NCBI RefSeq assembly: GCF_003350535.1
Contig: NZ_QQBB01000008.1
Coordinates: 1 to 64,000, forward strand
Length of the DNA stretch: 64,000 nucleotides
Direction of reading: 5' to 3'
DNA from: Microvirga subterranea
GTDB lineage: Bacteria > Pseudomonadota > Alphaproteobacteria > Rhizobiales > Beijerinckiaceae
The position numbers were made by a program, and so were the translations under genes. Of this stretch, positions 9,692-19,110 are shown piece after piece. Position 1 is the stretch's first letter; every line of letters begins with the position of its first letter. Below the pieces are notes generated by a model. The model saw nothing but the letters and a program-made list of their open reading frames with translations. It ran no database searches and had not been told where the DNA came from.

Positions 9692-9841
9692 CTCTGACGC
9701 GACCGTCGTCAGCTCATTTCCCGAGGGACGGCGCCGCGTACCGGATGCAGCAATCATAAAAAGCTCGAGCGTTCCGGTTTTTCGTCCGCAGGCCAGCTTA
9801 TCGGAGGGGCCGAACGGGCGCAGTCAAAAGGATGTCGTCTT

Positions 9842-12271
9842 ATGACACAATCGAAGCCACGTCAGCCTGTCGTTCCAGGCTCGACCGGAACCTACGCGGT
9901 TCTGCCTCTGCGCGATATCGTCGTCTTCCCGCACATGATCGTGCCGCTTTTCGTCGGCCGCGAGAAGTCCATCCGAGCGCTTGAGGAAGTGGTCAAGGGG
10001 GACCGTCACATCCTCCTGGCGACCCAGATCGATGCGACGGATGACGATCCTGCCGCCGATGCGATCTACAAGGTCGGTACTCTGGCCAGCGTGCTCCAGC
10101 TCCTGAAGCTGCCCGACGGCACCGTCAAGGTGCTTGTCGAAGGTGCGAGCCGTGCCAAGGTCAAGGCCTATACTCAGACCGAAGAATATTACGAAGCGGA
10201 AGCAGAGGTGCTCCCGGACTCCCTGGGCGACCAGATCGAGGCCGAGGCTCTTGCCCGCTCCGTCGTGTCGGAATTCGAGAACTACGTGAAGCTGAACAAG
10301 AAGGTCTCTCCGGAGGTCGTCTCGGCGGTCACGCAGATCGACGAGCCCGCGAAGCTCGCCGACACCATCGCGTCCCACTTGGCCATCAAGATCGCCGACA
10401 AGCAGGCGATCCTTGAGATCCCGACCGTCGCCCAGCGCCTCGAGAAGGTGCTCGGCCTGATGGAGAGCGAGATCTCGGTGCTCCAGGTCGAGAAGCGAAT
10501 CCGCACCCGCGTCAAGCGTCAGATGGAGAAGACGCAGCGCGAGTATTACCTCAACGAGCAGATGAAGGCGATCCAGAAGGAGCTCGGCGACGACGAAGGT
10601 CGCGACGAGCTGGCCGAGCTCGAGGAGAAGATCGAGAAGACCAAGTTCACGAAGGAAGCCCGCGAGAAGGCGATGGGCGAGCTCAAGAAGCTCCGCCAGA
10701 TGTCGCCGATGTCCGCGGAAGCCACCGTCGTGCGCAACTATCTCGACTGGCTGCTCGGGATCCCGTGGAACCGCCGCTCGAAGATGAAGAAGGACCTCAA
10801 GGTCGCCCAGGACGTGCTCGACGCCGATCACTACGGCCTCGACAAGGTCAAGGAGCGCATCGTGGAGTATCTGGCCGTGCAGCAGCGCGCCAACAAGCTC
10901 ACGGGTCCGATCCTCTGCCTCGTCGGCCCTCCGGGCGTCGGCAAGACCTCGCTCGGCAAGTCGATCGCCAAGGCCACGGGCCGCGAGTTCGTGCGCATGT
11001 CGCTCGGCGGCGTGAGGGATGAGTCAGAGATCCGCGGCCACCGCCGGACCTATATCGGCTCGATGCCCGGCAAGATCATCCAGTCGATGCGCAAGGCCAA
11101 GACGTCCAACCCGCTCATCCTGCTCGACGAGATCGACAAGATGGGCATGGACTTCCGCGGCGACCCGTCGGCGGCCCTGCTCGAGGTGCTCGACCCGGAG
11201 CAGAACAGCACGTTCAACGACCACTACCTGGAGGTCGATTACGACCTGTCGAACGTGATGTTCGTGACCACGGCGAACACGCTCAACATCCCGGCTCCGC
11301 TCCTGGACCGCATGGAGGTGATCCGCATCGCGGGTTACACCGAGGAGGAGAAGGCCGAGATCGCCCGCACGCACCTGATCCCGTCCGCCATGAAGAAGCA
11401 TGGCCTCGAGGTGAAGGAGTGGGAGATCGGGGATGAGGCGCTGCTCATGCTGATCCGGCGCTACACCCGGGAGGCGGGCGTCCGCAACCTGGAGCGCGAG
11501 CTCGCCAACCTCGTCCGCAAGGCCGTGAAGGAGATCCTCCTGACCAAGGTCAAGAAGGTCGAGGTGACCACCGCCAACCTGCCCGACTTCCTTGGGCCCC
11601 CGCGCTATCGCTACGGCGAGGCCGAGACCGAGGACATGGTCGGTGCGGTCACGGGCCTGGCCTGGACCGAGGTCGGCGGCGAGCTGCTCACGATCGAAGG
11701 CATCATGATGCCGGGCAAGGGCAAGATGACCGTCACGGGCAATCTCCGGGACGTCATGAAGGAATCGATCTCGGCCGCGGCGTCCTATGTCCGCTCCCGG
11801 GCCGTCGATTTCGGCGTCGAGCCGCCCCTGTTCGATCGCCGCGACATCCACGTACACGTGCCGGAAGGCGCCACGCCCAAGGATGGCCCGTCGGCCGGCA
11901 TCGCCATGGGGACCGCGATCGTGTCCGTCATCACGGGCATCCCGGTCCGTCGTGACATCGCCATGACCGGCGAGGTCACGCTGCGGGGCAGGGTGCTTCC
12001 CATCGGCGGCCTGAAGGAGAAGCTCCTGGCGGCGCTCCGCGGCGGCATCAAGAAGGTCTTGATCCCCGAGGAGAACGCCAAGGATCTGGTCGACATCCCG
12101 GCGAGCGTGAAGAACGGTCTCGAGATCGTTCCGGTCTCGATGATGGATCAGGTGCTCCAGCACGCCCTGGTGCGCATGCCCGAGCCCATCGAATGGGACG
12201 AGGCATCCGTGCTGAAGGCGCCCAAGACGCCGGCCGTCGAGGACGACTCGGTCGGGGTCGTGGCCCACTAA
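9842..12271 (+). CDS. lon: ATP-dependent protease La (Lon)
   Basis: Degrades misfolded and regulatory proteins in the cytoplasm. The 809 residues carry the N-terminal LAN domain beginning [19 protein letters not shown] (about residues 19-37), the coiled-coil linker, an AAA+ module with [13 protein letters not shown] near residue 362 and LLDEIDKM, and the C-terminal protease domain. There the catalytic Ser is S684 in [13 protein letters not shown], with the partner Lys about 43 residues on in [17 protein letters not shown]. It is full length and intact. A strong terminator follows, so hupB is a separate unit. Confidence 0.98.
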   Translation: MTQSKPRQPVVPGSTGTYAVLPLRDIVVFPHMIVPLFVGREKSIRALEEVVKGDRHILLATQIDATDDDPAADAIYKVGTLASVLQLLKLPDGTVKVLVEGASRAKVKAYTQTEEYYEAEAEVLPDSLGDQIEAEALARSVVSEFENYVKLNKKVSPEVVSAVTQIDEPAKLADTIASHLAIKIADKQAILEIPTVAQRLEKVLGLMESEISVLQVEKRIRTRVKRQMEKTQREYYLNEQMKAIQKELGDDEGRDELAELEEKIEKTKFTKEAREKAMGELKKLRQMSPMSAEATVVRNYLDWLLGIPWNRRSKMKKDLKVAQDVLDADHYGLDKVKERIVEYLAVQQRANKLTGPILCLVGPPGVGKTSLGKSIAKATGREFVRMSLGGVRDESEIRGHRRTYIGSMPGKIIQSMRKAKTSNPLILLDEIDKMGMDFRGDPSAALLEVLDPEQNSTFNDHYLEVDYDLSNVMFVTTANTLNIPAPLLDRMEVIRIAGYTEEEKAEIARTHLIPSAMKKHGLEVKEWEIGDEALLMLIRRYTREAGVRNLERELANLVRKAVKEILLTKVKKVEVTTANLPDFLGPPRYRYGEAETEDMVGAVTGLAWTEVGGELLTIEGIMMPGKGKMTVTGNLRDVMKESISAAASYVRSRAVDFGVEPPLFDRRDIHVHVPEGATPKDGPSAGIAMGTAIVSVITGIPVRRDIAMTGEVTLRGRVLPIGGLKEKLLAALRGGIKKVLIPEENAKDLVDIPASVKNGLEIVPVSMMDQVLQHALVRMPEPIEWDEASVLKAPKTPAVEDDSVGVVAH

Positions 12272-12299
12272 AACTGACGTTACGTCACTTCATTATCGG

Positions 12300-12333
12300 G
12301 CCCCCGGACGGCAAATCCGGGGGCTCTTTTTTT
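12300..12333 (+). terminator. Intrinsic terminator of lon
   Basis: A 9-bp stem GCCCCCGGA (12300-12308) pairs with TCCGGGGGC (12316-12324), followed by TC and seven T residues. Confidence 0.95.
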
Positions 12334-12470
12334 GCTTGAGAATCGTAAAAACCGGCTGTTTTCAGCCAGTTCGGGGCTTGCATACGGACTAGCTTTACGC
12401 CAGAGGGATGATCCCTGAAACGGTGGCACATATTCCTTTTTGGCTACCGTGATCACTGGAGGACAAAAAG

Positions 12471-12749
12471 ATGAACAAAGGCGAGCTCGTTGCGGCCGTC
12501 GCCGACAAGGTGGGTCTGACGCGGGGCCAGGCTGGTGAGGCGGTCGACGCCGCCATCGAGGCCATCACCGGTGCGCTCAAGAAGGGCGACGAGGTGAAGA
12601 TCGTCGGCTTCGGCACCTTCGTGGTGACCAACCGCGCCGCCGGCGAGGCCCGCAACCCGCGCACCGGTGAGAAGGTGACGGTTCCGGCCTCGAAGACTCC
12701 GAAGTTCCGCGCCGGCGCGGGCCTGAAGGATGCCGTGAACGCGAAGTAA
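12471..12749 (+). CDS. hupB: DNA-binding protein HU
   Basis: A 92-residue histone-like protein of the HU/IHF fold that bends and compacts DNA. The start MNKGELVAAVADKVGLTRGQA follows a strong GGAGG. The beta-arm has the HU signature FGTFVVTNRAAGEARNPRTGE, including the RNPxTGE motif with the intercalating Pro. It is a homodimer of the HU-beta type, like the hupB that follows lon in E. coli. It has its own terminator downstream. Confidence 0.97.
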   Translation: MNKGELVAAVADKVGLTRGQAGEAVDAAIEAITGALKKGDEVKIVGFGTFVVTNRAAGEARNPRTGEKVTVPASKTPKFRAGAGLKDAVNAK

Positions 12750-12775
12750 CCGCTTTTTCAGCGACGATCGCTTCA

Positions 12776-12816
12776 AAGAGGGCCGACCGCGCTTGCGTTG
12801 TCGGCCTTCTCTTTTT
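12776..12816 (+). terminator. Intrinsic terminator of hupB
   Basis: The stem GGCCGAC (12781-12787) pairs with GTCGGCC (12800-12806). The flanking AAGAG and TTCTC give extra pairing, and five T residues end the tract. Confidence 0.85.
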
Positions 12817-12830
12817 ATGTGGGACAAAGC

Positions 12831-12906
12831 GGGCGGTTAGCTCAGTTGGTAGAGCATCTCGTTTACACCGAGAGGGTCGGCGGTTCGAGCCCGTCACCGC
12901 CCACCA
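12831..12906 (+). tRNA. tRNA-Val (UAC anticodon)
   Basis: A 76-base cloverleaf. The acceptor GGGCGGT pairs with ACCGCCC. The D-loop contains AGTTGGTAG. The anticodon stem TCTCG/CGAGA holds the loop TTTACAC with anticodon TAC. The T-arm contains GGTTCGAGC, and CCA is encoded. It lies 15 bases after the hupB terminator. Confidence 0.97.
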
Positions 12907-13009
12907 TTTCAAGGTTCCCGGCACGATTTTCGGATCGGCGACAAGGAACGCTTGACAGGGGTCGGGGGCCCTCGTAAACCGCCTCCACACCGCTTCGGCG
13001 GTCCGATGC

Positions 13010-13086
13010 GCGGGCGTAGCTCAGTCGGTTAGAGTGCCGGCCTGTCACGCCGGAGGTCGCGGGTTCGAGCCCCGTCGCCCGCGCCA
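13010..13086 (+). tRNA. tRNA-Asp (GUC anticodon)
   Basis: A 77-base cloverleaf. The acceptor GCGGGCG pairs with CGCCCGC. The anticodon stem CCGGC/GCCGG holds the loop CTGTCAC with anticodon GTC. The discriminator base is G, as required for Asp, and CCA is encoded. It lies 103 bases downstream of tRNA-Val and is probably co-transcribed with it. Confidence 0.97.
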
Positions 13087-13266
13087 CTTCCTTAGCAGAA
13101 CATCGATATGCGCCGGCAGGTGATGGATCCGCATCGCCAGAGGCCGGCTTGCCGCCCGACTGCTGCTCCTTCAGCCTAATTCCCTTGCGTCACTGCGCCC
13201 CCGGAGTCCGGTTGGGACCATTTCGCAAGCTGTGCGTTATCAGCCGGGAGGTTGAGGCGCAGGAAC

Positions 13267-13695
13267 ATGTGGTTTTCGAAGACCTTCACCGAGATTTCGA
13301 ATCGCGTTTCACAGGCGACGGGCCGTCCGGCCACCTTTGCAGCCGCGGTTGCCATCATCATCCTCTGGGCCGTTACCGGCCCCGTCTTCCACTTCTCCGA
13401 CACGTGGCAGCTCATCGTGAACACGGGCACCACGATCGTGACCTTCCTGATGGTCTTTCTGATCCAGAACACCCAGAATCGCGACGGTGCGGCCATCCAG
13501 GCCAAGCTGGACGAGCTGATCCGGGCCAGCGCGGCCCAGAACGTGTTCATTGGGATCGAGCACCTGACCCAGGACGAACTCGACGAGATCCGGGCTCACT
13601 GCGAGGCCAAGGCTAGGGCCGAAACCGCCGCAAACCAGGCCGAAGACCATGCCAACCGCAAGGCGGCCAAGGCTGCCGAGAAGGCCACTTCATAG
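13267..13695 (+). CDS. Low-affinity iron permease family small membrane protein
   Basis: A 142-residue protein with two predicted membrane helices: FAAAVAIIILWAVTGPVF at about residues 23-40, and a second starting near LIVNTGTTIVTFLMVFLIQ at 48-66. The second helix continues into QNTQNRDGAAIQAKLDELIRA, the hallmark of the family named after yeast Fet4 (PF04120). The C-terminal third is a charged Ala/Glu/Lys-rich helix. The start at 13267 has AGGA close upstream; the in-frame start 15 bases earlier lacks a better site. Iron transport has not been shown for the short bacterial members, so the name is only a family label. It stands alone before nuoA. Confidence 0.8.
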   Translation: MWFSKTFTEISNRVSQATGRPATFAAAVAIIILWAVTGPVFHFSDTWQLIVNTGTTIVTFLMVFLIQNTQNRDGAAIQAKLDELIRASAAQNVFIGIEHLTQDELDEIRAHCEAKARAETAANQAEDHANRKAAKAAEKATS

Positions 13696-13864
13696 TTTAG
13701 AAGTCTTCTTTTGCGGCGCGTCAAACACTTGTCAGGGAAGGGGATCTCGGATAAGCCTCGCCCCGCAATCAGCGTTGTCGCAGGGCCTTCTCTCGGGCCG
13801 GTCTGCGGATTAAATGCTTGATTGTTGCCGGCTTTAAGCCGCGCCTCGTTTCTTTAGGTGTCGC

Positions 13865-14230
13865 ATGACGAATCTCCTCGCCGACTACCTGCCTCTCGTG
13901 ATCTTCATCGGCGTGTCGCTCGTGATCGGGCTGGCGCTGCTCGTGGCCCCGTTCATCGTGGCCTATAGCCGCCCCGACACGGAAAAGCTGTCGGCTTACG
14001 AGTGCGGGTTCAATGCCTTCGATGACGCCCGCATGAAGTTCGACGTGCGGTTCTACCTCGTCGCCATTCTGTTCATCATTTTCGACCTCGAAGTGGCGTT
14101 CCTGTTCCCGTGGGCGATCACCTTCGGAAACCTGGGCTGGTTCGGCTTCCTCTCCATGATGATCTTCCTTGGGGTGCTGACGGTCGGGTTCATCTACGAG
14201 TGGAAGAAGGGAGCCCTGGAATGGGATTGA
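13865..14230 (+). CDS. nuoA: NADH-quinone oxidoreductase subunit A
   Basis: First gene of the complex I operon. The 121-residue membrane subunit has three helices and the invariant YECGF motif (residues 40-44) in the loop that contacts the quinone cavity next to NuoH and Nuo[21 protein letters not shown], with the conserved Asp/Glu pair in the second helix, is typical. The 169-bp gap upstream should hold the operon promoter, but no convincing -35/-10 pair was found. The last 10 bases overlap the nuoB start. Confidence 0.98.
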   Translation: MTNLLADYLPLVIFIGVSLVIGLALLVAPFIVAYSRPDTEKLSAYECGFNAFDDARMKFDVRFYLVAILFIIFDLEVAFLFPWAITFGNLGWFGFLSMMIFLGVLTVGFIYEWKKGALEWD

Positions 14231-14802
14231 TCGCCGAGAACCAGACGCTGGTCGCCCCCGCTCCCCGCGGCATCATCGACCCCAACAGCGGTCAGCCGGT
14301 CGGCTCCACCGACCCTTATTTCGTCGGGATCAAGGACGAGCTCGCCGACAAAGGCTTCCTGGTCACCTCGACTGAGGACCTGATCACCTGGGCGCGCACC
14401 GGCTCGCTCATGTGGATGACCTTCGGTCTCGCCTGCTGCGCGGTCGAGATGATGCAGATGTCGATGCCGCGCTACGACGCCGAGCGCTTCGGCTTCGCGC
14501 CCCGCGCCTCGCCGCGCCAGTCCGACGTGATGATCGTGGCCGGCACGCTGACCAACAAGATGGCCCCCGCGCTCCGGAAGGTCTACGACCAGATGCCCGA
14601 GCCGCGCTACGTCATCTCCATGGGCTCCTGCGCCAATGGCGGCGGCTACTATCATTATTCCTACTCGGTGGTGCGCGGCTGCGACCGCATCGTGCCCGTC
14701 GACATCTACGTTCCGGGCTGCCCCCCCACCGCCGAAGCCCTGCTTTACGGCGTGCTGCTTCTGCAGAAGAAGATCCGCCGCACCGGCACGATTGAGCGCT
14801 GA
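14221..14802 (+). CDS. nuoB: NADH-quinone oxidoreductase subunit B
   Basis: A 193-residue peripheral-arm subunit that holds iron-sulfur cluster N2, the last electron carrier before ubiquinone. The cluster ligands are visible as the unusual tandem C72-C73 ([11 protein letters not shown]), C137 (GSCANGG) and C167 ([11 protein letters not shown]). The start at 14221 overlaps the nuoA stop and gives a normal-length N-terminus; an in-frame start 111 bases upstream is buried in nuoA and rejected. Translation is probably coupled to nuoA. Confidence 0.98.
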   Translation: MGLIAENQTLVAPAPRGIIDPNSGQPVGSTDPYFVGIKDELADKGFLVTSTEDLITWARTGSLMWMTFGLACCAVEMMQMSMPRYDAERFGFAPRASPRQSDVMIVAGTLTNKMAPALRKVYDQMPEPRYVISMGSCANGGGYYHYSYSVVRGCDRIVPVDIYVPGCPPTAEALLYGVLLLQKKIRRTGTIER

Positions 14803-14816
14803 GCAAAGGTCAACTG

Positions 14817-15419
14817 ATGAGTGCTGAGCTCCAAGCTTTGAGCGACCACATCGCCTCGTCCCTCGGCGAGGCGGTGACGGACCGCACGATCGCCTTCGGC
14901 GAGCTGACGATCGTCGTCCGCGGCCAGGACATCGTGCGGGCAGTCACCTTCCTGCGCGACGATCCGCAGTGCCGCTTCGTCTGCTTCATCGATATCTGTG
15001 GCGCGGACTATCCGGCCCGGGAGAAGCGCTTCGACGTGGTCTACCACTTCCTGGCGCCGCACCATAACCGCCGCATCCGCGTGAAGGTCGAGACCGACGA
15101 GGCGACTCCCGTCCCTTCGGTCATCAGCGTCTTCCCGGCCGCGAACTGGTTCGAGCGCGAGGCCTACGACCTCTACGGCATCCTGTTCTCGGGCCACCCG
15201 GACCTGCGCCGGATCCTGACCGACTACGGGTTCGAGGGCTTCCCTCTCCGCAAGGACTTCCCGATGACGGGCTTCGTCGAGGTCCGCTACGACGAGGCCC
15301 AGGGCCGCGTGGTGTATGAGCCGGTCAAGCTCAACCAGGAATTCCGCAACTTCGATTTCCTCTCGCCCTGGGAAGGCACGGACTACGTGCTGCCCGGTGA
15401 CGAGAAGGCCAAGGCATAA
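14817..15419 (+). CDS. nuoC: NADH-quinone oxidoreductase subunit C
   Basis: A 200-residue 30-kDa-type subunit of the complex I connecting module, separate from NuoD (in E. coli the two are fused). The family signature [39 protein letters not shown] is spelled out at about residues 110-148 apart from minor changes. It packs against NuoD and has no cofactor. It lies 14 bases after nuoB and 12 before nuoD. Confidence 0.97.
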   Translation: MSAELQALSDHIASSLGEAVTDRTIAFGELTIVVRGQDIVRAVTFLRDDPQCRFVCFIDICGADYPAREKRFDVVYHFLAPHHNRRIRVKVETDEATPVPSVISVFPAANWFEREAYDLYGILFSGHPDLRRILTDYGFEGFPLRKDFPMTGFVEVRYDEAQGRVVYEPVKLNQEFRNFDFLSPWEGTDYVLPGDEKAKA

Positions 15420-15431
15420 GGCGGGACGCTC

Positions 15432-16622
15432 ATGGGCGAGCACAACATCCGCAACTTCTCGATCAACTTCGGTCCGCAGCATCCGGCGGCGCACGGCGTG
15501 CTTCGCCTCGTGCTGGAGCTCGACGGCGAGATCGTCGAGCGCGTCGATCCGCATATCGGCCTGCTGCACCGCGGCACCGAGAAGCTGATCGAGTACAAGA
15601 CCTACGTTCAGGCCAATCCCTATTTCGACCGGCTCGACTATGTCGCGCCGATGAACCAGGAGCACGCTTACTGCATGGCCGTCGAGCGGCTCCTCGGCAT
15701 CGAGGTTCCGCGCCGCGCGCAGCTCATCCGCGTCCTCTTCTCGGAGATCGGCCGGCTGCTCTCTCACCTCCTCAACGTGACGACGCAGGCCATGGACGTC
15801 GGCGCGCTCACGCCGCCCCTGTGGGGCTTCGAGGAGCGCGAGAAGCTCATGATCTTCTATGAGCGCATCTCCGGGTCGCGCATGCACGCGAATTATTTCC
15901 GGCCCGGCGGCGTCAACATGGACATCCAGCCGGAGCTGATCGACGACATCGAGGCCTTCTGCGACCCCTTCCTGAAGGTGCTCGACGATCTCGACACCCT
16001 CGTGATCGGCAACCGCATCTTCAAGCAGCGCAACGTCGACATCGGCGTGCTCACTCTGGACGATTGCTGGGCCTGGGGCTTCTCGGGGCCGCTCGTCCGC
16101 AGCTGCGGCGTGGCGTGGGACCTGCGCAAGTCGCAGCCCTACGAGTGCTACGAGGAGATGGAATTCGACATCCCCGTGGGCAAGAACGGCGACAACTACG
16201 ACCGCCAGGTCATCCGCATGGAGGAGATGCGCCAGAGCGTGCGCATCATGCGCCAGTGCCTGACCAAGCTGCGCGCACCGGACGGGCAGGGGCCGGTCAC
16301 GACCCTCGACGGCAAGGTCGCGCCTCCATCCCGCAAGGATATGAAGCGCTCCATGGAAGCGCTGATCCACCACTTCAAGCTCTACACGGAAGGCTTCCAC
16401 GTGCCGGCCGGCGAGGTCTACACCGCCGTCGAGGCGCCGAAGGGCGAGTTCGGCGTGTATCTCGTGTCGGACGGCACCAACAAGCCGTATCGCTGCAAGA
16501 TCCGCGCTCCGGGTTTCGCGCACCTCCAGGCCATGGATTTCATGTGCCGCGGGCACATGCTCGCCGACGTGGCGGGCATCCTGGGCTCGATCGACATCGT
16601 GTTCGGCGAGGTGGATCGCTGA
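15432..16622 (+). CDS. nuoD: NADH-quinone oxidoreductase subunit D
   Basis: A 396-residue 49-kDa subunit related to the large subunit of NiFe hydrogenases. With NuoB it forms the quinone-binding site. The N-terminus has the [12 protein letters not shown] loop (about residues 14-25), whose His contacts the quinone head group, then [12 protein letters not shown]. The conserved C-terminal end ([11 protein letters not shown]) is intact. The cysteines that bind nickel in hydrogenases are absent, as expected. A palindrome-rich spacer of 98 bp separates it from nuoE. Confidence 0.98.
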   Translation: MGEHNIRNFSINFGPQHPAAHGVLRLVLELDGEIVERVDPHIGLLHRGTEKLIEYKTYVQANPYFDRLDYVAPMNQEHAYCMAVERLLGIEVPRRAQLIRVLFSEIGRLLSHLLNVTTQAMDVGALTPPLWGFEEREKLMIFYERISGSRMHANYFRPGGVNMDIQPELIDDIEAFCDPFLKVLDDLDTLVIGNRIFKQRNVDIGVLTLDDCWAWGFSGPLVRSCGVAWDLRKSQPYECYEEMEFDIPVGKNGDNYDRQVIRMEEMRQSVRIMRQCLTKLRAPDGQGPVTTLDGKVAPPSRKDMKRSMEALIHHFKLYTEGFHVPAGEVYTAVEAPKGEFGVYLVSDGTNKPYRCKIRAPGFAHLQAMDFMCRGHMLADVAGILGSIDIVFGEVDR

Positions 16623-16630
16623 AGATTCAA

Positions 16631-16700
16631 TGCCCGAGCCCGGGGATCGGGCAAGGCGAAAGGTTCAAGTCGTGAATGGCCGGGGCTCTGCCCCGGCCAT
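16631..16700. repeat. Pair of hairpins between nuoD and nuoE, REP-like
   Basis: TGCCCGA (16631-16637) pairs with TCGGGCA (16647-16653). An 11-bp perfect stem ATGGCCGGGGC (16676-16686) pairs with GCCCCGGCCAT (16690-16700) around TCT. Neither has a T-run. ATGGCCGGG...CCCGGCCAT palindromes recur as intergenic repeats in Rhizobiales, so a repetitive extragenic palindrome is likely. It may stabilise or process the nuo message. Confidence 0.55.
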
Positions 16701-16720
16701 GACGATGAGGAGAAGAATGA

Positions 16721-17785
16721 ATGGCCGTTCGTAAGCTCGCGCCTGAAAACATGCAGCCCAAGAGCTTCGCGTTCTCGCCCGAGACCGAAGCTTTTGCGGA
16801 TCAGCAGATCGCCAAGTACCCGCCGGGCCGCCAGGCTTCGGCGGTGATCGCTCTCCTGTTCAAGGCTCAGGAGCAGGCGGGCGGCTGGCTGCCTCAGAAA
16901 GCCATCGAGGCCGTCGCGGCCAAGCTCGACATGGCGCCGATCCGCGTCATGGAGATCGCGACGTTCTATACGATGTTCAATCTGGAGCCGGTCGGAAAGT
17001 ACTTCATCCAGTTCTGCGGCACGACGCCTTGCCAGCTCCGCGGCGCGGGCGATATCAAGAAGGTGCTCGAGAAGCGGATCGGCGACCAGAACCACGTCAC
17101 GGCGGACGGCACCTTCTCGTGGCTCGAGGTCGAGTGCCTCGGCGCCTGCTGCAACGCCCCGATGGTGCAGATTAACGACGATTACTACGAGGATCTCACT
17201 CCTGAGAACTTCGACAAGCTCCTCGACGATCTCGCGGCCGGCCGGCCGGTGAAGAAGGGCTCGCAGATCGGCCGCAGCACGTCCGAGCCGTTCGAGGCCG
17301 TCAACACCCTGCAGGATCCGTCCCTCTACGACGGTTCCGTGATTGGCGCCTGGCGCAAGCGCTTCGAGGAGACCGCAAAGCCGGCAGAGACGGCCGAGCC
17401 CGCTGCTGCGGCCGCCAGCGTTCCGCAGGAGGTCAAGGCCGCGAAGCCGACCGCCGGCCGTCCGATCGAGAGCGACGTCGCCGATACGCCGGCCAAGCGG
17501 GCGAAGGAAGGCGAGACCCCGGTCAACCCGGCCGACCGCGCCGGTGCGGCGGATCAGACGAAAAACACCGTGGTCGACCAGCGCAAGGAGAGCGGCGACA
17601 AGCCCGCCCCCCAGAGCAGCAAGTCCTACGTGGCGACGCCCAGCAAGCCCGAAGAGGGCAAGGTGACGCCCGAGGCGCCGACGACTCCGGTCGCCGGCAC
17701 GAGGCCGGCCCAAGCCGAGACCCGCCGCGACGGCAGCGAGAGCAAGCCGGCCGTGGTGGTCGACAAAGACAACAAGACGTCCTGA
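16721..17785 (+). CDS. nuoE: NADH-quinone oxidoreductase subunit E with long C-terminal tail
   Basis: The 24-kDa-type subunit, which carries 2Fe-2S cluster N1a. The catalytic core is about residues 1-200; ligands are in FCGTTPCQLRG (about 103-113) and ECLGACCNAP (about 139-148). The protein is 354 residues, more than twice the E. coli length. From about 215 on it is an Ala/Pro/Lys/Glu-rich, probably disordered tail. NuoE tails occur in alphaproteobacteria; their role is unknown. The start at 16721 is preceded by GAGGAGAAG. It is directly followed by nuoF. Confidence 0.95.
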   Translation: MAVRKLAPENMQPKSFAFSPETEAFADQQIAKYPPGRQASAVIALLFKAQEQAGGWLPQKAIEAVAAKLDMAPIRVMEIATFYTMFNLEPVGKYFIQFCGTTPCQLRGAGDIKKVLEKRIGDQNHVTADGTFSWLEVECLGACCNAPMVQINDDYYEDLTPENFDKLLDDLAAGRPVKKGSQIGRSTSEPFEAVNTLQDPSLYDGSVIGAWRKRFEETAKPAETAEPAAAAASVPQEVKAAKPTAGRPIESDVADTPAKRAKEGETPVNPADRAGAADQTKNTVVDQRKESGDKPAPQSSKSYVATPSKPEEGKVTPEAPTTPVAGTRPAQAETRRDGSESKPAVVVDKDNKTS

Positions 17786-17799
17786 TGGAGTGATCGGGA

Positions 17800-19101
17800 A
17801 TGCTTCAGGACAGAGATCGCATTTTCACCAACCTGTACGGCTTCCATTCACCCGGCCTCCAGGCCGCGAAGATGCGGGGCGCGTGGGACGGCACCAAGTT
17901 CCTGCTCGAGAAGGGCCGCGACTGGATCATCGACGAGATGAAGGCCTCGGGGCTCCGCGGACGCGGCGGCGCCGGCTTCCCTACCGGGCTGAAATGGTCG
18001 TTCATGCCCAAGAAGTCCGACGGGCGTCCGCACTACCTCGTGGTGAACGCCGACGAGTCGGAGCCGGGCACCTGCAAGGACCGGGAGATCATGCGGAACG
18101 ATCCGCATCTTCTGGTCGAGGGATGCCTGATCGCGTCCTTCGCCATGGGGGCGAACGCCGCCTACATCTACATCCGCGGCGAGTACATCGCCGAGCGGCA
18201 TGCGCTCCAGCGGGCGATCGACGAGGCCTATGAGGCCAAGCTGATCGGCAAGGACAACATCCACGGCTATCCCTTCGACCTCTACGTCAGCCACGGCGCA
18301 GGCGCCTATATCTGCGGCGAGGAGACGGCGCTCATCGAGAGCCTCGAAGGCAAGAAGGGCATGCCGCGCCTGAAGCCGCCGTTCCCGGCCAATATGGGCC
18401 TCTACGGCTGCCCGACGACCGTGAACAACGTAGAGTCGATCGCCGTTGCCGGCACGATCCTGCGCCGCGGCGCCGCCTGGTTCGCCGGCATCGGCCGCCC
18501 GAACAACGTGGGCACCAAACTCTTCTGCGTGTCGGGCCACGTGAACAAGCCCTGCAACGTCGAGGAGGCCATGGGCCTCACCTTCCGCGAGCTGATTGAC
18601 AGCCATTGCGGCGGCATCCGCGGCGGTTGGGACAACCTTCTGGCGGTGATCCCCGGCGGATCCTCGGTGCCGCTCGTTCCCGCCGAGCAGATCATCGACG
18701 CGCCGATGGACTTCGATACCCTGCGAAACCTGCGCTCGGGTCTCGGCACCGCCGCCGTCATTGTGATGGACAAGTCCACGGACGTGGTCCGCGCCATCGC
18801 CCGAATCTCGTACTTCTACAAGCACGAGAGCTGCGGCCAGTGCACCCCGTGCCGTGAAGGCACGGGCTGGATGTGGCGCGTGCTCACCCGCATGGCGGAG
18901 GGCCGCGCCCAGAAGCGCGAGATCGACATGCTTCTTGAGGTTTCGACCCAGATCGAGGGCCACACCATCTGTGCGCTCGGCGACGCGGCGGCTTGGCCGG
19001 TGCAGGGCCTGATCCGCCACTTCCGGCACGAGATCGAGAAGCGGATCGACGACTACGCGGCGAACCCGCATTCAGAATCCGTCATGATCGCGGCGGAGTG
19101 A
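17800..19101 (+). CDS. nuoF: NADH-quinone oxidoreductase subunit F
   Basis: A 433-residue 51-kDa subunit that binds NADH, FMN and 4Fe-4S cluster N3; it is the electron entry point. The Gly-rich nucleotide site [13 protein letters not shown] is at 51-63. The FMN-binding region with [14 protein letters not shown] and [16 protein letters not shown] follows. The cluster motif [12 protein letters not shown] lies near residue 345, with the fourth Cys downstream in TICALGD. It is full length and in normal order. Confidence 0.98.
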   Translation: MLQDRDRIFTNLYGFHSPGLQAAKMRGAWDGTKFLLEKGRDWIIDEMKASGLRGRGGAGFPTGLKWSFMPKKSDGRPHYLVVNADESEPGTCKDREIMRNDPHLLVEGCLIASFAMGANAAYIYIRGEYIAERHALQRAIDEAYEAKLIGKDNIHGYPFDLYVSHGAGAYICGEETALIESLEGKKGMPRLKPPFPANMGLYGCPTTVNNVESIAVAGTILRRGAAWFAGIGRPNNVGTKLFCVSGHVNKPCNVEEAMGLTFRELIDSHCGGIRGGWDNLLAVIPGGSSVPLVPAEQIIDAPMDFDTLRNLRSGLGTAAVIVMDKSTDVVRAIARISYFYKHESCGQCTPCREGTGWMWRVLTRMAEGRAQKREIDMLLEVSTQIEGHTICALGDAAAWPVQGLIRHFRHEIEKRIDDYAANPHSESVMIAAE

Positions 19102-19110
19102 GATTGAGAG

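Noticed and set aside
12275-12287. TGACGT-T-ACGTCA palindrome just after lon
   Set aside because: Could be a chance palindrome directly before the lon terminator; no regulator is known to act there.
12334-12470. Sigma-54-like TGGCAC upstream of hupB
   Set aside because: No TTGC at the required distance.
13696-13864. TTGTCA...GATAAG as a nuo operon promoter
   Set aside because: The spacer is only 15 bp and the context does not support it, so no promoter was called.
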